A stretch of 64,000 nucleotides of DNA, from contig JAUNTX010000002.1 of assembly GCA_030538475.1 (NCBI GenBank), forward strand, positions 323,975 through 387,974, given 5' to 3'. A program made the translations under genes and the position numbers. Each line of letters opens with the position of its first letter. Position 1 is the first letter of the stretch. The notes below the pieces were generated by a model. The model saw only the letters and a program-made list of their open reading frames with translations. It was not told where the DNA came from and did no database searches. This DNA is from Dermabacter sp. GTDB taxonomy: Bacteria; Actinomycetota; Actinomycetes; Actinomycetales; Dermabacteraceae. Positions 17,321-26,561 of this stretch are shown piece by piece.

Positions 17321-20300
17321 ATGGCTCCAGCCTCCCCCACCCCGCCGCTTCCGTTCGTGCCCGAGTTTCTCGTGCAGTCGACGTTCGGGAGCGTGGTGAG
17401 AGCGCGCGCCGACGAGTACCTGGACGACGAGTCGATCCGGTCGGTCGAGTGGATCGTCGCCGGGTCGGGCCGCAAGGGCGAGCTCGTGGGCCGCGTTCAC
17501 GGCTCGGCCTCGGCCCCGTACCGCACCCGGGTCTCGCTCGCGCAGCTCGGGGAGTCGCTCGGGACGTTTCGCCGGGAGCTCGATGCCGCCGCAGGATCCG
17601 GGCCTGTGGGCGTGACGGGCGGCGCGGGCTTGGACGGAAAAGGGGCCGACGACTGGGAGCTCACGGGCCCCGGCGCCCCCTTCGGTACCCCGTCGGACGA
17701 GGAGTATTCCGCGTTCGACCAGCCCCAGGTAGGCGATGACCTGCCGATCTGGATGCCGAGCCAGTCCACGTGCTCGTGCCCCGTGGGCATCAACTGCAAG
17801 CACGGGGCCGCGCTCGCGCTGCATTCCGGGCGACAGGCGCTCGCGTGGGCGCGCGCAGGCGCCGCGGCCGACGGCGCGTGGGAGCCGACGCCGCGACGGG
17901 AGGCGTCCTGGCAGCGGATCCTCGCCCCCTTCCTTGCCGAGGAGCCGGAGGAGGCCCCCGAGCAGGTGCAGCTCGCGCTCGGCTTCGAGCTCATGGCCGA
18001 ACAGTTGGAGCGCACCCGTTTCTCGTGGGGCAACGAGCCCCTCACCCGCGCCCACCTGGAGGCGGGAAAGAACGTTTTCCTCTCCGTGCGGCCGCTCGCG
18101 CGCGGCAAGCGAGGCACGTGGATCAAGGGCGGCCTCAGCTGGCGCACCTTCGAATACCGGATGCCCGGGCGCGGATACGACCCCGCCCACGCCGACGCCC
18201 TCACCCGGATCTTCGCGCTCGCGGAGTCCGAACGCTCCCACACCCAGGGCACCGTCGAGCAGCTGTGGGTCAACACGTTCCGCACGCCGCTCGTGTGGGA
18301 ATCCCTCGCGAGGGCGCGCGATGCGGGCGTCGCGTTCGTGGGGCTCGGCACCGTGAACGAGGTGCGGCTCGGCGAGCGGGCCGAGGTGCTCCTGGACGTG
18401 CGGGAGGCGGGCAGCGGCCTGGTCCTCGATGCCGCCGCGACCATCGACGGCGAGCGCGTCCCCGGCGCCCGGGCGCTCGGCGTGTGCGGCCTCGCCCGCA
18501 TCGACGAGGCTCAGGGCCGCACCCCCACGTTCGATCTGCTCATGGCGCCCACGGCGGCGCCCATGCCGCAGCACGTCCAGTCCCTCCTGACCCGCCCCGA
18601 ACCCGTGCGCATCCCGGCCGCGGACCGCGACGATTTTCTGACCCAGGCGGTGCCGCTCGTGACCCGCGCCCTCCCTGTCGCCTCCGTGGATGGGTCCGTG
18701 GAGATCCCCGAGCCGGAGCCCGCGCGGCTGCGCCTCGAGGCCCGCTACGCGGGCGCCAACGCGCTCACCCTGACCTGGCAGTTCGAGTACCCCTCCACGG
18801 GCCGCCGCTTCAGCGTCCACTCGCGCGCGGGAGCGGGGCGCGACGGGCAGAGGGAAGACCACCTGCTCGCCGAGGTCCGCGCCCTGTGGCCCACCGCGGG
18901 CGGCGCGGCACCCGGCGGGGCCATCGCCGAAGGCACGGAACGGCTCACCGACGTGGACACCGCCCTGTTCACCTCGAGCGTCCTTCCCGCCCTCGAAGCC
19001 CACGATGGTGTGCACGTCGCTGTGCGCGGCACCCGCCACGAATACCGCGAACTCGACGCGAGCCCTCACGTGCGCGTCACCCAAACCGAGAACTCCGCGA
19101 AGAATGACTGGTTCGACCTGGGCTTCACCATCACCATCGACGGCCGCACCATCCCGTTCGCCACCCTGTTTACGGCGCTCGCCCAGGGCAAGAGCCGCCT
19201 CCTGCTCGAAGACCGCACCTACTTCTCCCTCGACCACGAAGCCTTCGACGCCCTGCGCGCCCTCATCGCGGAAGGCGAGGCGCTCGCGGAGTGGGAGCCG
19301 GAGCATCAGCAGGTCTCGAAGTACCAGGCGGGGTTCTTCGAGGACCTGGTCGACGCCGCCGACGAGGTGGAGGTGGCCGCCGAGTGGGCCCAGACCGTCG
19401 GCAAGTTGAAGGACCTGCGCGAGCTTCCCGAGCCCGCGCTGCCGGGCGGGCTCATGGCCGATCTGCGGCCCTACCAGGTGCAGGGCTTTGCCTACCTCGC
19501 GTTCCTGCACTCGATGGGGCTCGGTGGGATCCTCGCCGACGACATGGGGCTCGGTAAGACCCTGCAAACCCTCGCGCTCATCCAGCATGCGGTCGAGGGC
19601 GCGTCGGACTCGCCCCGTCGGCCCTTCCTCGTGGTGGCCCCCAGCTCGGTGCTGAGCGTGTGGGAGTCCGAGGCCGCGACCTTCACGCCCGAGCTGAACG
19701 TGCGGGTGCTCGAGCGCACGCGCCGGGCCCGCGGCACGTCGGTGCACGAGGAGATCCAGGGGGCCGACATCGTGGTCACGAGCTACACGATCGTGCGGAT
19801 CGATTCGGAGGAGTTTGCGCGCGAGCAGTTCGCGGGCCTCATTTTGGATGAGGCGCAGTTCGTGAAGAACCGGTCCTCGCGCGTGCACCAGTGCGTCAAG
19901 CGGATCAAGGCGCCGTTTCGGCTCGCGATCACGGGCACGCCGATGGAGAACTCGCTCGCGGACCTGTGGTCGCTCATGTCGCTCACCGCGCCGGGCGTGT
20001 TGGGCAGCGCCGTGCAGTTCCGCGAGCAGTACACGCACCCCATTGAATCGGGAGAGCATCCCGAAAAGATGGCGGTGCTGCGCCGCCGCGTGCGCCCCTT
20101 CCTCTTGCGGCGCACGAAGGAAGTGGTTGCGGCCGATCTCCCGGAGAAGCAGGAGCAGGTGCTCCACATCGAGCTGACCGACGCCCACCGCTCCCTCTAC
20201 GATTCGGTGCTGCAGCGCGAGCGCAAGAAGGTGCTCGGGCTCCTGGACGACATGGACAAGAACCGCTTCATCGTGTTCCGCTCCCTCACGCTGCTGCGGA

Positions 20301-20857
20301 TGCTCGCGCTCGATCCCGCCATCGTGGACGAGGGCCAGCACGCGCACGTGGCCAGCTCCAAACTGGACGCGATGTTCGCCCGGCTCGACGAGATCGTCGC
20401 CGAAGGCCACCGCGTCCTCGTGTTCTCCCAGTTCACGAGCTTCCTGGCGCGGATCGCCGACGGGGTCGAGGAGCGCGGCCTGCGCTACTCCTACCTCGAT
20501 GGCTCCACCCGCAACCGGCCAGAGGTGATCCGGGAGTTTCGCGAGGGCGATGCCCCGGTGTTCCTCATCTCCCTCAAGGCCGGCGGCTTCGGCCTCACCC
20601 TCACCGAGGCCGACTACGTGTTCCTCATGGACCCGTGGTGGAACCCCGCCGCGGAAAATCAGGCGATTGATCGCGCGCACCGGATCGGTCAGAGCGAGCG
20701 GGTCATGGTGTATCGCCTGGTCGCGACGGACACGATTGAGGAAAAGGTGCTCGCGCTGCAGGAAAAGAAGGCGGCGCTCTTTTCGTCCCTGACCGACGGT
20801 GGCAGTGCCTTTAGCGAGGCCCTGAGCGTCGAGGATGTGCGCTCGCTGCTCGCGTAG
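17321..20857 (+). CDS. SWIM zinc-finger SNF2-family helicase
   Basis: 1178-residue DEAD-like ATPase of the SNF2/Rad54 type. A SWIM zinc finger is at the front (Cys151-x-Cys153, then Cys159-x-His161) and a long bacterial-SNF2 domain follows. The ATPase begins near residue 710: Walker A DDMGLGKT at 740-747, DEAQ box at 843, and in the second lobe LDGSTR and the Q-AIDRAHRIGQ-x-R motif near the C-terminus (arginine finger). Such proteins translocate on DNA and remodel nucleoprotein; their cellular task in actinobacteria is not settled. A TACGCT -10-like element lies seven bases before the ATG along with a GGAAGG, so it may be leaderless or conventionally initiated. Its end overlaps the convergent ABC-F gene by 47 bp. 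Confidence 0.93.
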   Translation: MAPASPTPPLPFVPEFLVQSTFGSVVRARADEYLDDESIRSVEWIVAGSGRKGELVGRVHGSASAPYRTRVSLAQLGESLGTFRRELDAAAGSGPVGVTGGAGLDGKGADDWELTGPGAPFGTPSDEEYSAFDQPQVGDDLPIWMPSQSTCSCPVGINCKHGAALALHSGRQALAWARAGAAADGAWEPTPRREASWQRILAPFLAEEPEEAPEQVQLALGFELMAEQLERTRFSWGNEPLTRAHLEAGKNVFLSVRPLARGKRGTWIKGGLSWRTFEYRMPGRGYDPAHADALTRIFALAESERSHTQGTVEQLWVNTFRTPLVWESLARARDAGVAFVGLGTVNEVRLGERAEVLLDVREAGSGLVLDAAATIDGERVPGARALGVCGLARIDEAQGRTPTFDLLMAPTAAPMPQHVQSLLTRPEPVRIPAADRDDFLTQAVPLVTRALPVASVDGSVEIPEPEPARLRLEARYAGANALTLTWQFEYPSTGRRFSVHSRAGAGRDGQREDHLLAEVRALWPTAGGAAPGGAIAEGTERLTDVDTALFTSSVLPALEAHDGVHVAVRGTRHEYRELDASPHVRVTQTENSAKNDWFDLGFTITIDGRTIPFATLFTALAQGKSRLLLEDRTYFSLDHEAFDALRALIAEGEALAEWEPEHQQVSKYQAGFFEDLVDAADEVEVAAEWAQTVGKLKDLRELPEPALPGGLMADLRPYQVQGFAYLAFLHSMGLGGILADDMGLGKTLQTLALIQHAVEGASDSPRRPFLVVAPSSVLSVWESEAATFTPELNVRVLERTRRARGTSVHEEIQGADIVVTSYTIVRIDSEEFAREQFAGLILDEAQFVKNRSSRVHQCVKRIKAPFRLAITGTPMENSLADLWSLMSLTAPGVLGSAVQFREQYTHPIESGEHPEKMAVLRRRVRPFLLRRTKEVVAADLPEKQEQVLHIELTDAHRSLYDSVLQRERKKVLGLLDDMDKNRFIVFRSLTLLRMLALDPAIVDEGQHAHVASSKLDAMFARLDEIVAEGHRVLVFSQFTSFLARIADGVEERGLRYSYLDGSTRNRPEVIREFREGDAPVFLISLKAGGFGLTLTEADYVFLMDPWWNPAAENQAIDRAHRIGQSERVMVYRLVATDTIEEKVLALQEKKAALFSSLTDGGSAFSEALSVEDVRSLLA

Positions 20858-22556
20858 CGGCGCCCTCGTCGCTTAGGAGCCCGGATCGGATGCTCCAGTG
20901 GCGGGTGAGGTTCAGGGCGTCCAGGAAGTGTTCGTCGTGGCTGACCACGATGAGGGCGCCCCGAAAGGCCACGAGTGCGTCCTGGACCTGTTGAACCGAG
21001 TCGAGGTCCAGGTTGTTCGTCGGTTCGTCGATGAGCAGCAGCTGGGGCGCGGGCTCGGCCAGCAACACGCGGGCGAGGGCCACCCGGTAGCGTTCGCCGC
21101 CGCTGAGGGCGCCGACGCTGCGGTGCACCGTATCGGTCGTGAAGAGGAACTTCGCCAGTTCGGCCCGCAGATCGTTCTCGGTGCGCTGCGGGGCCGCCTC
21201 GGCAACCGTCGCGAGGATGCTCGCCGATTCGTCGGCGAACGTGATCGTTTGCGGGACCAGGTGCACCTCGGCCACGCGAGAGACGGTGCCGAAGCCGTGC
21301 GAGACGGGGCCGTCGGCGGGTGAGGCGGGAGCGTTGCCGCGGGCGATGGCGAAGAGCAGCGTGGTCTTGCCGGAACCGTTCGGCCCGCGCAGCGCGATCC
21401 GTTCGGGGCCGCGCACCACCACGTCCTGCTCGGGCGGGACGCTGAGGCGCAGCACTTCCCTCCCGGCGGGCACCGTGGTGTGCTCGAGGGTGATGCGCAG
21501 GCGGGCATCGCGCCGCACGAGAGCGTCGGCCTCCTGCACCGCCTCGTGCGCCTTCGCTTCCCGGCCTTCGTGCAGGGCCTTCGCGCGCGCCGTCGTGTTC
21601 TCGGCGCCGCCCGCCATGGCGTTGAGGACGATGCGGGGCAGGCCCGCGCTTGCCCGGCTCCGCTTGCCGCGCGCCTCCGCCTGCTGCCGCTTGCGGTGGG
21701 TGTCGATCCGTTCCTTTTTCGCGCGCGCCGCGTCCTGTTCGGCGGCCTGCAAGCGCGCCACCGCCGCGGCCTGTTCCGCATCGACGGCCTCCCGGTAGGT
21801 GGAGTACCCGCCGGAAAACACGCGCAGCCGCGCCCCCTCGGTGAGGGTGCTGCCGCGGCGATGCGGGGCCCGCAGCTCCGCCGTGTGGTCCATGATCTCC
21901 AGCAGGTCGACGTCGTGGCTCACCACGAGCAGCGAGCCCGAACGCCACGCCCGCAGCTGGTCGTAGAGGGCCTCGCGAGCCTCGCGGTCCAGGTTGTTCG
22001 TGGGCTCGTCGAGGAGCGTGAGGGTGGCCGGGGCCAGGGTGAGCCCGGCGAGGGCCGCCCGCATGATCTCCCCGCCCGACATCGTGGCCAGCGGCCGCTC
22101 GAAGCCCGCCGGAGATGCCGTGAGCAGGGAGGCGAGACCCGCGTGGGCCAGCGCTGCCTCGGCGCGCGCGGCGATATCCCACGCATCGCCAATCGCCTCG
22201 AACACCGCTTCGGACGCGTCGCCGCCCTCGAGGGCGGTCAGCGCGTCGAGCACGCGATCAATACCCATCGCGCTCGCGAGCGTGCCGGGCTGCGCGCCCG
22301 GCCTGCCCGTCGTCACGTGCTGCGGCAGCACGCCGATTGGGCCCGTGCGCGTGATCGTGCCGGTGGTGGGGGTGAGCTCGCCCGTGATGAGGCGCAGCAG
22401 CGTGGTCTTGCCCGCGCCATTGGCGCCGACAAGGCCCGTGCGGCCCTCGTGCAGCGACAGGCTCGTGGGAGCGAGCGCCGGGGTGGCATCAGGCCAGGTG
22501 TGGGACACCTCGTGCAGCGTGAGCACGGGCGCGGGGGCAGTGGAAGGTGACGGCAT
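20811..22556 (-). CDS. ABC-F family ATPase (two ATP-binding domains, no membrane part)
   Basis: 581 residues with two complete nucleotide-binding domains and a charged linker, the ABC-F layout. Domain 1 has Walker A GANGAGKTTLL, signature MSGGE and DEPTNNLD; domain 2 has RGPNGSGKTTLL, ALSGGERYR and DEPTNNLDLDS. A Lys/Arg/Ala-rich coiled-coil stretch (about residues 250-330) forms the interdomain linker. Members act on the ribosome as translation factors or antibiotic-resistance ribosome protectors; which applies here cannot be told. The ATG at 22556 begins MPSPSTAPAPVLTLHEV; the longer in-frame extension is low-complexity and rejected. Its 3' end overlaps the helicase gene convergently. Confidence 0.9.
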   Translation of the reverse strand: MPSPSTAPAPVLTLHEVSHTWPDATPALAPTSLSLHEGRTGLVGANGAGKTTLLRLITGELTPTTGTITRTGPIGVLPQHVTTGRPGAQPGTLASAMGIDRVLDALTALEGGDASEAVFEAIGDAWDIAARAEAALAHAGLASLLTASPAGFERPLATMSGGEIMRAALAGLTLAPATLTLLDEPTNNLDREAREALYDQLRAWRSGSLLVVSHDVDLLEIMDHTAELRAPHRRGSTLTEGARLRVFSGGYSTYREAVDAEQAAAVARLQAAEQDAARAKKERIDTHRKRQQAEARGKRSRASAGLPRIVLNAMAGGAENTTARAKALHEGREAKAHEAVQEADALVRRDARLRITLEHTTVPAGREVLRLSVPPEQDVVVRGPERIALRGPNGSGKTTLLFAIARGNAPASPADGPVSHGFGTVSRVAEVHLVPQTITFADESASILATVAEAAPQRTENDLRAELAKFLFTTDTVHRSVGALSGGERYRVALARVLLAEPAPQLLLIDEPTNNLDLDSVQQVQDALVAFRGALIVVSHDEHFLDALNLTRHWSIRSGLLSDEGAATRAASAHPRRSGPR

Positions 22557-22836
22557 GGGGTGGATCTCCGGTCGGCAGGGGGGCACCGACGGCCGCCGCG
22601 CACCGCGGTGCGGGAAAGCCGGGGCCGCGCGGGGCGGCCCGTCAGCACGACGACGTGCCGGGCGGGTCAGTGCCGGGGGAACTGTGGGCGCGTGGGGGAG
22701 TGCATGCCAGTCACGAAAAACCTCTGCTGCGTCGTGGGCGCCCCCCGCTGTCACCGGGGACGATTCTGCCTGGGACGCTAACAGAGCTCGGCTGTGCCAA
22801 GCAAGGGAAATACCGCGGCCGGGCTAGGCTCAACAC

Positions 22837-23919
22837 ATGAGCCCGAGCCAGCGTCCCGCCCCCGTCGGTTCCACATCGTGCTCGCCGTCCAGTGGTGCTG
22901 CCCTGCCGTCCGCTCCCGTCGGCCCCGCCCCGGATCCCGTGACCGGCGCGCGGTTCCTGCCCGCGGCCCTCACCCGCCCAACCCCGGCCGACCACAAGTA
23001 CACGCGCGGCGTGCTCACCCTCGCCACCGGCTCCGACGCCTACCCCGGAGCGGCGCTGCTCGGCACCGAGGCCGCCGCCCGCTGCGGCATCGGCATGGTC
23101 CGCTACGACGGCCCCGACGCCGTTGCGCGGCTCGTCATCGCCCGCACCCCCGAAGTGGTGCCCCGCCCCGGCCGCAGCCAGGCGTGGGTGCTCGGATCCG
23201 GGTGGGAAGCGGGCCAGGCCGACGCCAGCCGCGTCCACGAACGAGTGCGCGCCATCCTCGCCCGCGCGAGCGACGATGCGGCGGGCGCGTTCCTCGTGCT
23301 CGATGCCGGGGCGCTCCTGGCCGTTCCCAACCTCGCCGACGAGTGCGCCCCCTTCACGACTGTTCTTACCCCGCACGCGGGCGAAGCGGCCGCGCTCGCG
23401 GCCCGCTTGGTGGGAGGCATCCCGGCCGGGCCCGCGGGCGACGGCTCCTCAGCCGGGAAGGCATGGACCCGGGCGCGCATCGAGGCCCATCCCGAGGCGG
23501 CGGCCCGCGACCTCGCGGAGCGCAGCGGCGCGATCGTGGTGCTCAAGGGCCACACCACGGTTGTTGCCTCGCCGGGCGGCGCACCACTGACTGTCACCGC
23601 GCCCACGACGCGCCTGGCCACCGCCGGGACGGGTGACGTGCTCGCGGGCATGATCGGCGCGCTCCTCGCTCTGAATCACGGGGCCCTCTGTCATACGGCC
23701 CTGTACCGCGAGGGCCCCACTGGGAGCGGGGGTCCCGCCAGTGACGCTCCCGCCAGTGACGCTGTCGCGCGCACCGTGGCGGCCGCCGTCGAACTGCACG
23801 GCCTGTGCGCCCGCGAGGCCGCCGGGGCAGGCGAGGCCCCGATCCTCGCGCACGACCTCGCGCGCGTCGCGCCGCGCGTCATCGCCCGGGTGCAGGCCGA
23901 GGCTCAGGCTAAAGACTAA
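22837..23919 (+). CDS. nnrD: ADP-dependent NAD(P)H-hydrate dehydratase
   Basis: 360-residue carbohydrate-kinase-fold enzyme that repairs hydrated NAD(P)H. Family features: KYTRGVLTLATGSDAYPGAA (about residues 52-71), a VLTPHAGEAAAL block (about 178), and TAGTGDVLAGMIGALLA (about 262), which contains the GTGD phosphate site. A 50-residue Pro/Ser-rich head precedes the domain. The N-terminal epimerase partner (NnrE) is not fused or adjacent, so it must be elsewhere. A TAGGCT hexamer lies six bases before the ATG (22825-22830), suggesting a leaderless transcript. The stop overlaps the convergent glycerate kinase by 11 bp. Confidence 0.9.
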   Translation: MSPSQRPAPVGSTSCSPSSGAALPSAPVGPAPDPVTGARFLPAALTRPTPADHKYTRGVLTLATGSDAYPGAALLGTEAAARCGIGMVRYDGPDAVARLVIARTPEVVPRPGRSQAWVLGSGWEAGQADASRVHERVRAILARASDDAAGAFLVLDAGALLAVPNLADECAPFTTVLTPHAGEAAALAARLVGGIPAGPAGDGSSAGKAWTRARIEAHPEAAARDLAERSGAIVVLKGHTTVVASPGGAPLTVTAPTTRLATAGTGDVLAGMIGALLALNHGALCHTALYREGPTGSGGPASDAPASDAVARTVAAAVELHGLCAREAAGAGEAPILAHDLARVAPRVIARVQAEAQAKD

Positions 23920-25192
23920 GGCCGCGGCCCAGCTGCCGCCCCGCCTCCGCGAGCGCGAGGAGGGTCGCCTCCGGGTCATCCCGCGTGGGGCGATCGCTCA
24001 CCTGATCGAGCGTCAGCACTTCCGCGATCCCGGCCCCCTGTGCTTCGTCAGCGCTCACCGTGCTCACGCCCGCCACGGCGATCACTCGTGGGCCCGCCTG
24101 CTCCGTTCTTGCCTTCGCCCTGTGCGCCCGTGCCGCCATCACCGCGGGCAGCTTCCCGTCGAGCGTCTGGCGGTCGAGGCTGCCCTCGCCCGTCACCACG
24201 AGGTCCGCGCGGGCGGCCTCGTCGTCGAAACCCAGCAGGTCCAGGAAGAAATCGGCGCCGCTGACCACCCGCGCCCCCGCGAGCATGAGCGCGAAGCCGA
24301 TCCCCCCGGACGCCCCCGCTCCCTCCGCCTCCGACGCCGCGCTCGCGGGCAGGCCCGCCGCATCGAGCACGTTCACCAGGTGGGCGAGGCCCTCCTCGAG
24401 CCGGGCCACGGTGGCCTCGCTCGCGCCCTTTTGCGGCCCGAACACCGCGGCCGCCCCGCGCTCGCCCAGCAGCGGATTCGTGACGTCGCTGGCCACGACC
24501 ACCTCGACTTCGCCCCGTTCGAGCGCCTCCCGCAGCCTCGTGAACTCCGGCGTGACCTCGACGCGCGCTACGTCGATGAGGGTCCCGCCCGTCGGAATGA
24601 ACTCGGCTCCGGCCCCGGTGCCTGCCCCGTCAGCGCCCGAGGGTGCTGAGTGAAAGCGCAGCCCCAGCTCGTGCAGGAGCCCCGAGCCCCCGTCGGTCGC
24701 GGCGCTGCCCCCAATGGCCGCCACCACTCGGCGCCACCCGCCCGCGGCCCGAGCGTTCCCCTCGCGCCCGTTCCCCTCGCGTACGGCGTCGAGCGCGTGG
24801 ACGAGCGCCTGCCCGAACCCCGTCGAACACGCCTGCAGCGCCGCTTCGTCGTCGATGACCGGCACCATCTGCAGGCCCGAGGTGGTCGCCACCTCCACCA
24901 CGGCCTCGCCGCTGCCCACGGCGATGACCGTCTCCGCACGCTCGCCCGTCGGCCCCGTCACCCGGCACACCCGGGCAGCGAAGCGCTCCGCGACCGAGAG
25001 CGCCGCCTCGACGCTGCCATCGCCGCCGTCGGCCAGCGGCAGGAGCCGCACCACCGCGCCCGGCGCCGCCTCCCTCACGCCCCGCGCGAGCGCCTCGCAC
25101 ACCTCGCGCGCACTGGCCGTCCCCTTGAACTTGTCGGGCGCAATGAGCACCCGGGGCGCGTCGGCCCCCGAAACCCCGATGGTCTGCACCAC
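23909..25192 (-). CDS. Glycerate kinase, type 2 (GlxK/GarK family)
   Basis: 427 residues. The family opening RVLIAPDKFKGTASAREV (about 14-31) and LPLADGGDGSVEA (about 52-64) are both present, along with a GGSAATDGGSGLLHELG block (about 170) and FFLDLLGFDDEA near residue 310. It phosphorylates glycerate, giving 2- or 3-phosphoglycerate, linking glyoxylate or glucarate degradation to glycolysis. Two consecutive GTG codons could start it; GGGGAGG upstream supports the first. It is somewhat longer than typical (about 380) because of Ala/Gly-rich insertions near residues 135 and 200. It has no visible pathway partners nearby. Confidence 0.92.
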   Translation of the reverse strand: MVQTIGVSGADAPRVLIAPDKFKGTASAREVCEALARGVREAAPGAVVRLLPLADGGDGSVEAALSVAERFAARVCRVTGPTGERAETVIAVGSGEAVVEVATTSGLQMVPVIDDEAALQACSTGFGQALVHALDAVREGNGREGNARAAGGWRRVVAAIGGSAATDGGSGLLHELGLRFHSAPSGADGAGTGAGAEFIPTGGTLIDVARVEVTPEFTRLREALERGEVEVVVASDVTNPLLGERGAAAVFGPQKGASEATVARLEEGLAHLVNVLDAAGLPASAASEAEGAGASGGIGFALMLAGARVVSGADFFLDLLGFDDEAARADLVVTGEGSLDRQTLDGKLPAVMAARAHRAKARTEQAGPRVIAVAGVSTVSADEAQGAGIAEVLTLDQVSDRPTRDDPEATLLALAEAGRQLGRGLSL

Positions 25193-25221
25193 GAAACCTC
25201 CCCACGTTCGCGCCCGGCCGC

Positions 25222-25265
25222 TAGGATGGGCGGGTTACGGATCGACGGCGCCAGGTTATGGCGCC
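25222..25265 (+). promoter_or_regulatory. TerC gene leader: -10 element and hairpin
   Basis: A TAGGAT -10-like hexamer (25222-25227) lies about 80 bp before the terC-like gene. The transcribed leader would contain a perfect 7-bp hairpin (GGCGCCA at 25247-25253 with TGGCGCC at 25259-25265) followed at once by the T-rich TTCTCTGTTTGT, the look of an attenuator or terminator. The conserved cores of the yybP-ykoY manganese riboswitch were not found. Confidence 0.4.
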
Positions 25266-25307
25266 TTCTCTGTTTGTGGTCAATCATCCCAGCGCGAAGG
25301 GTCCCTG

Positions 25308-26447
25308 ATGGGCGAAATCTCCCTCCAATTCGAGGTCATCTCACTGATCGTCCTCGTCGTCATCCTGCTTGTTGACCTGCTCCTGGTGGTCAAGCGGCCC
25401 CACGTGCCGAGCTTCAAGGAGTGCATCGCGTGGGTGACGTTCTACGTGTCGCTCGCTCTGATCTTCGCGGTGACACTGTTCTTCCTGTCCGGCGGGCAGG
25501 TGGCGGGCGAGTTCCTCGCGGGCTGGCTCACCGAATACTCGCTCAGCGTGGACAACCTCTTCGTCTTCATCGTCATCATGGCGAAGTTCGCCGTGCCGCG
25601 GAAGTACCAGCAAGAAGTGCTCATGGTGGGCATCATCATCGCGCTCGTGCTGCGCGCTGCCTTCATCCTGCTCGGCGCCGCCGTCATCGACTCGTTCGCG
25701 TGGGTGTTCTACATCTTCGCGATCTTCCTGTTCTACACCGCGTGGAAGCAGATCCAGGGCGATGATGACTCCGAAGAAGACAAGGGCGACGGCTTCCTGC
25801 TCGGCACCCTCAAGCGGTTCGTCAACGTGTCCGACTCCTACGACGGCAACAAGATCCGCACCGTCGTCAGCGGCAAGAAGATGTTCACGCCGCTGCTGCT
25901 CGTGTTCCTCACGATCGGCCTCACCGACGTCATGTTCGCCGTCGATTCGATCCCCGCGATCTTCGGCATCACGCAGAACCCGTTCATCGTGTTCACCGTG
26001 AACCTCTTCGCGCTCATGGGCCTGCGCCAGCTGTACTTCCTGCTGGGCGGCCTCGTGGATCGCCTCGTGTACCTCCACTACGGCCTCGCCGCGATCCTGG
26101 GCTTCATCGGCATCAAGCTGCTGATCCACGCCGCGCACGAGTCGCCGCTGTGGCCCGAGGATTCCACCGTGGGTCAGATCGTGCACGCGATCCCCGAGGT
26201 GCCGATCTGGCTCTCGCTCACCGTGATCGCGGGCTCGATGATCGTGGCGACCATCGCCTCGATCCTGTGGGGCCCAAAGCCCGGCGAGGCAGCGCCCGGC
26301 GTGAGCGGCGACGTGAGCACCACCGGTGCCGAAACCGCCGACGCCCTCGCGAGCAGCGAGGCCGGAAGCGAGACGGCCGCCGCGGGCAGCGACCAGTCCG
26401 TGCCCAACCAGTCCGGGGCCGACGAGACCCCCGGCTCGCGAAGCTAG
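25308..26447 (+). CDS. TerC family integral membrane protein
   Basis: 379-residue multi-pass membrane protein. The TerC signature is clear: YSLSVDNLFVFIVIMAKF at about residue 80, with the conserved acidic residue between helices, and a matching FAVDSIPAIFGI segment at about 210. Seven to nine hydrophobic helices are followed by a 55-residue Ala/Ser/Thr-rich cytoplasmic tail. TerC/Alx proteins are linked to manganese efflux, metallation of exoproteins and tellurite resistance. The ATG at 25308 has GAAGGG upstream; longer versions of this frame run back through the glycerate kinase gene. The leader hairpin and nearby VIT-like gene suggest a metal-homeostasis neighbourhood. Confidence 0.9.
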   Translation: MGEISLQFEVISLIVLVVILLVDLLLVVKRPHVPSFKECIAWVTFYVSLALIFAVTLFFLSGGQVAGEFLAGWLTEYSLSVDNLFVFIVIMAKFAVPRKYQQEVLMVGIIIALVLRAAFILLGAAVIDSFAWVFYIFAIFLFYTAWKQIQGDDDSEEDKGDGFLLGTLKRFVNVSDSYDGNKIRTVVSGKKMFTPLLLVFLTIGLTDVMFAVDSIPAIFGITQNPFIVFTVNLFALMGLRQLYFLLGGLVDRLVYLHYGLAAILGFIGIKLLIHAAHESPLWPEDSTVGQIVHAIPEVPIWLSLTVIAGSMIVATIASILWGPKPGEAAPGVSGDVSTTGAETADALASSEAGSETAAAGSDQSVPNQSGADETPGSRS

Positions 26448-26459
26448 CCCCACGGGGCC

Positions 26460-26525
26460 CCAGGTAAGGTTTATCTTCCCTGGTCAGGCGGGGTTTTGGG
26501 CGAGATTTAGGTAAGCCTGTCAACC
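26460..26525. promoter_or_regulatory. Two DtxR/IdeR-type iron boxes
   Basis: Measured against the consensus TWAGGTWAGSCTWACCTWA, the 19-mer at 26460-26478 (core AGGTAAGGTTTATCTT) matches 14 of 19 positions and the one at 26507-26525 (core TTAGGTAAGCCTGTC) matches 13 of 19. Both lie within 105 bp upstream of the VIT-like transporter gene. Iron-dependent repressors of the DtxR family control iron genes in actinobacteria, so iron regulation of the transporter is likely; whether these sites repress or activate is not shown by sequence. Confidence 0.65.
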
Positions 26526-26561
26526 CTGGAACCCCCGCCCGTTTGGGCGTACGCTGCCAGC

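Noticed and set aside
17282..20680. Long open frame of 1132 codons on the minus strand
   Set aside because: It is the complement of the SNF2 helicase gene; its product is His/Arg/Glu-rich with no domain, and the plus strand carries all helicase motifs.
25200..25307. yybP-ykoY manganese riboswitch before the TerC gene
   Set aside because: The conserved core segments of that riboswitch are not present; only a simple hairpin is seen.
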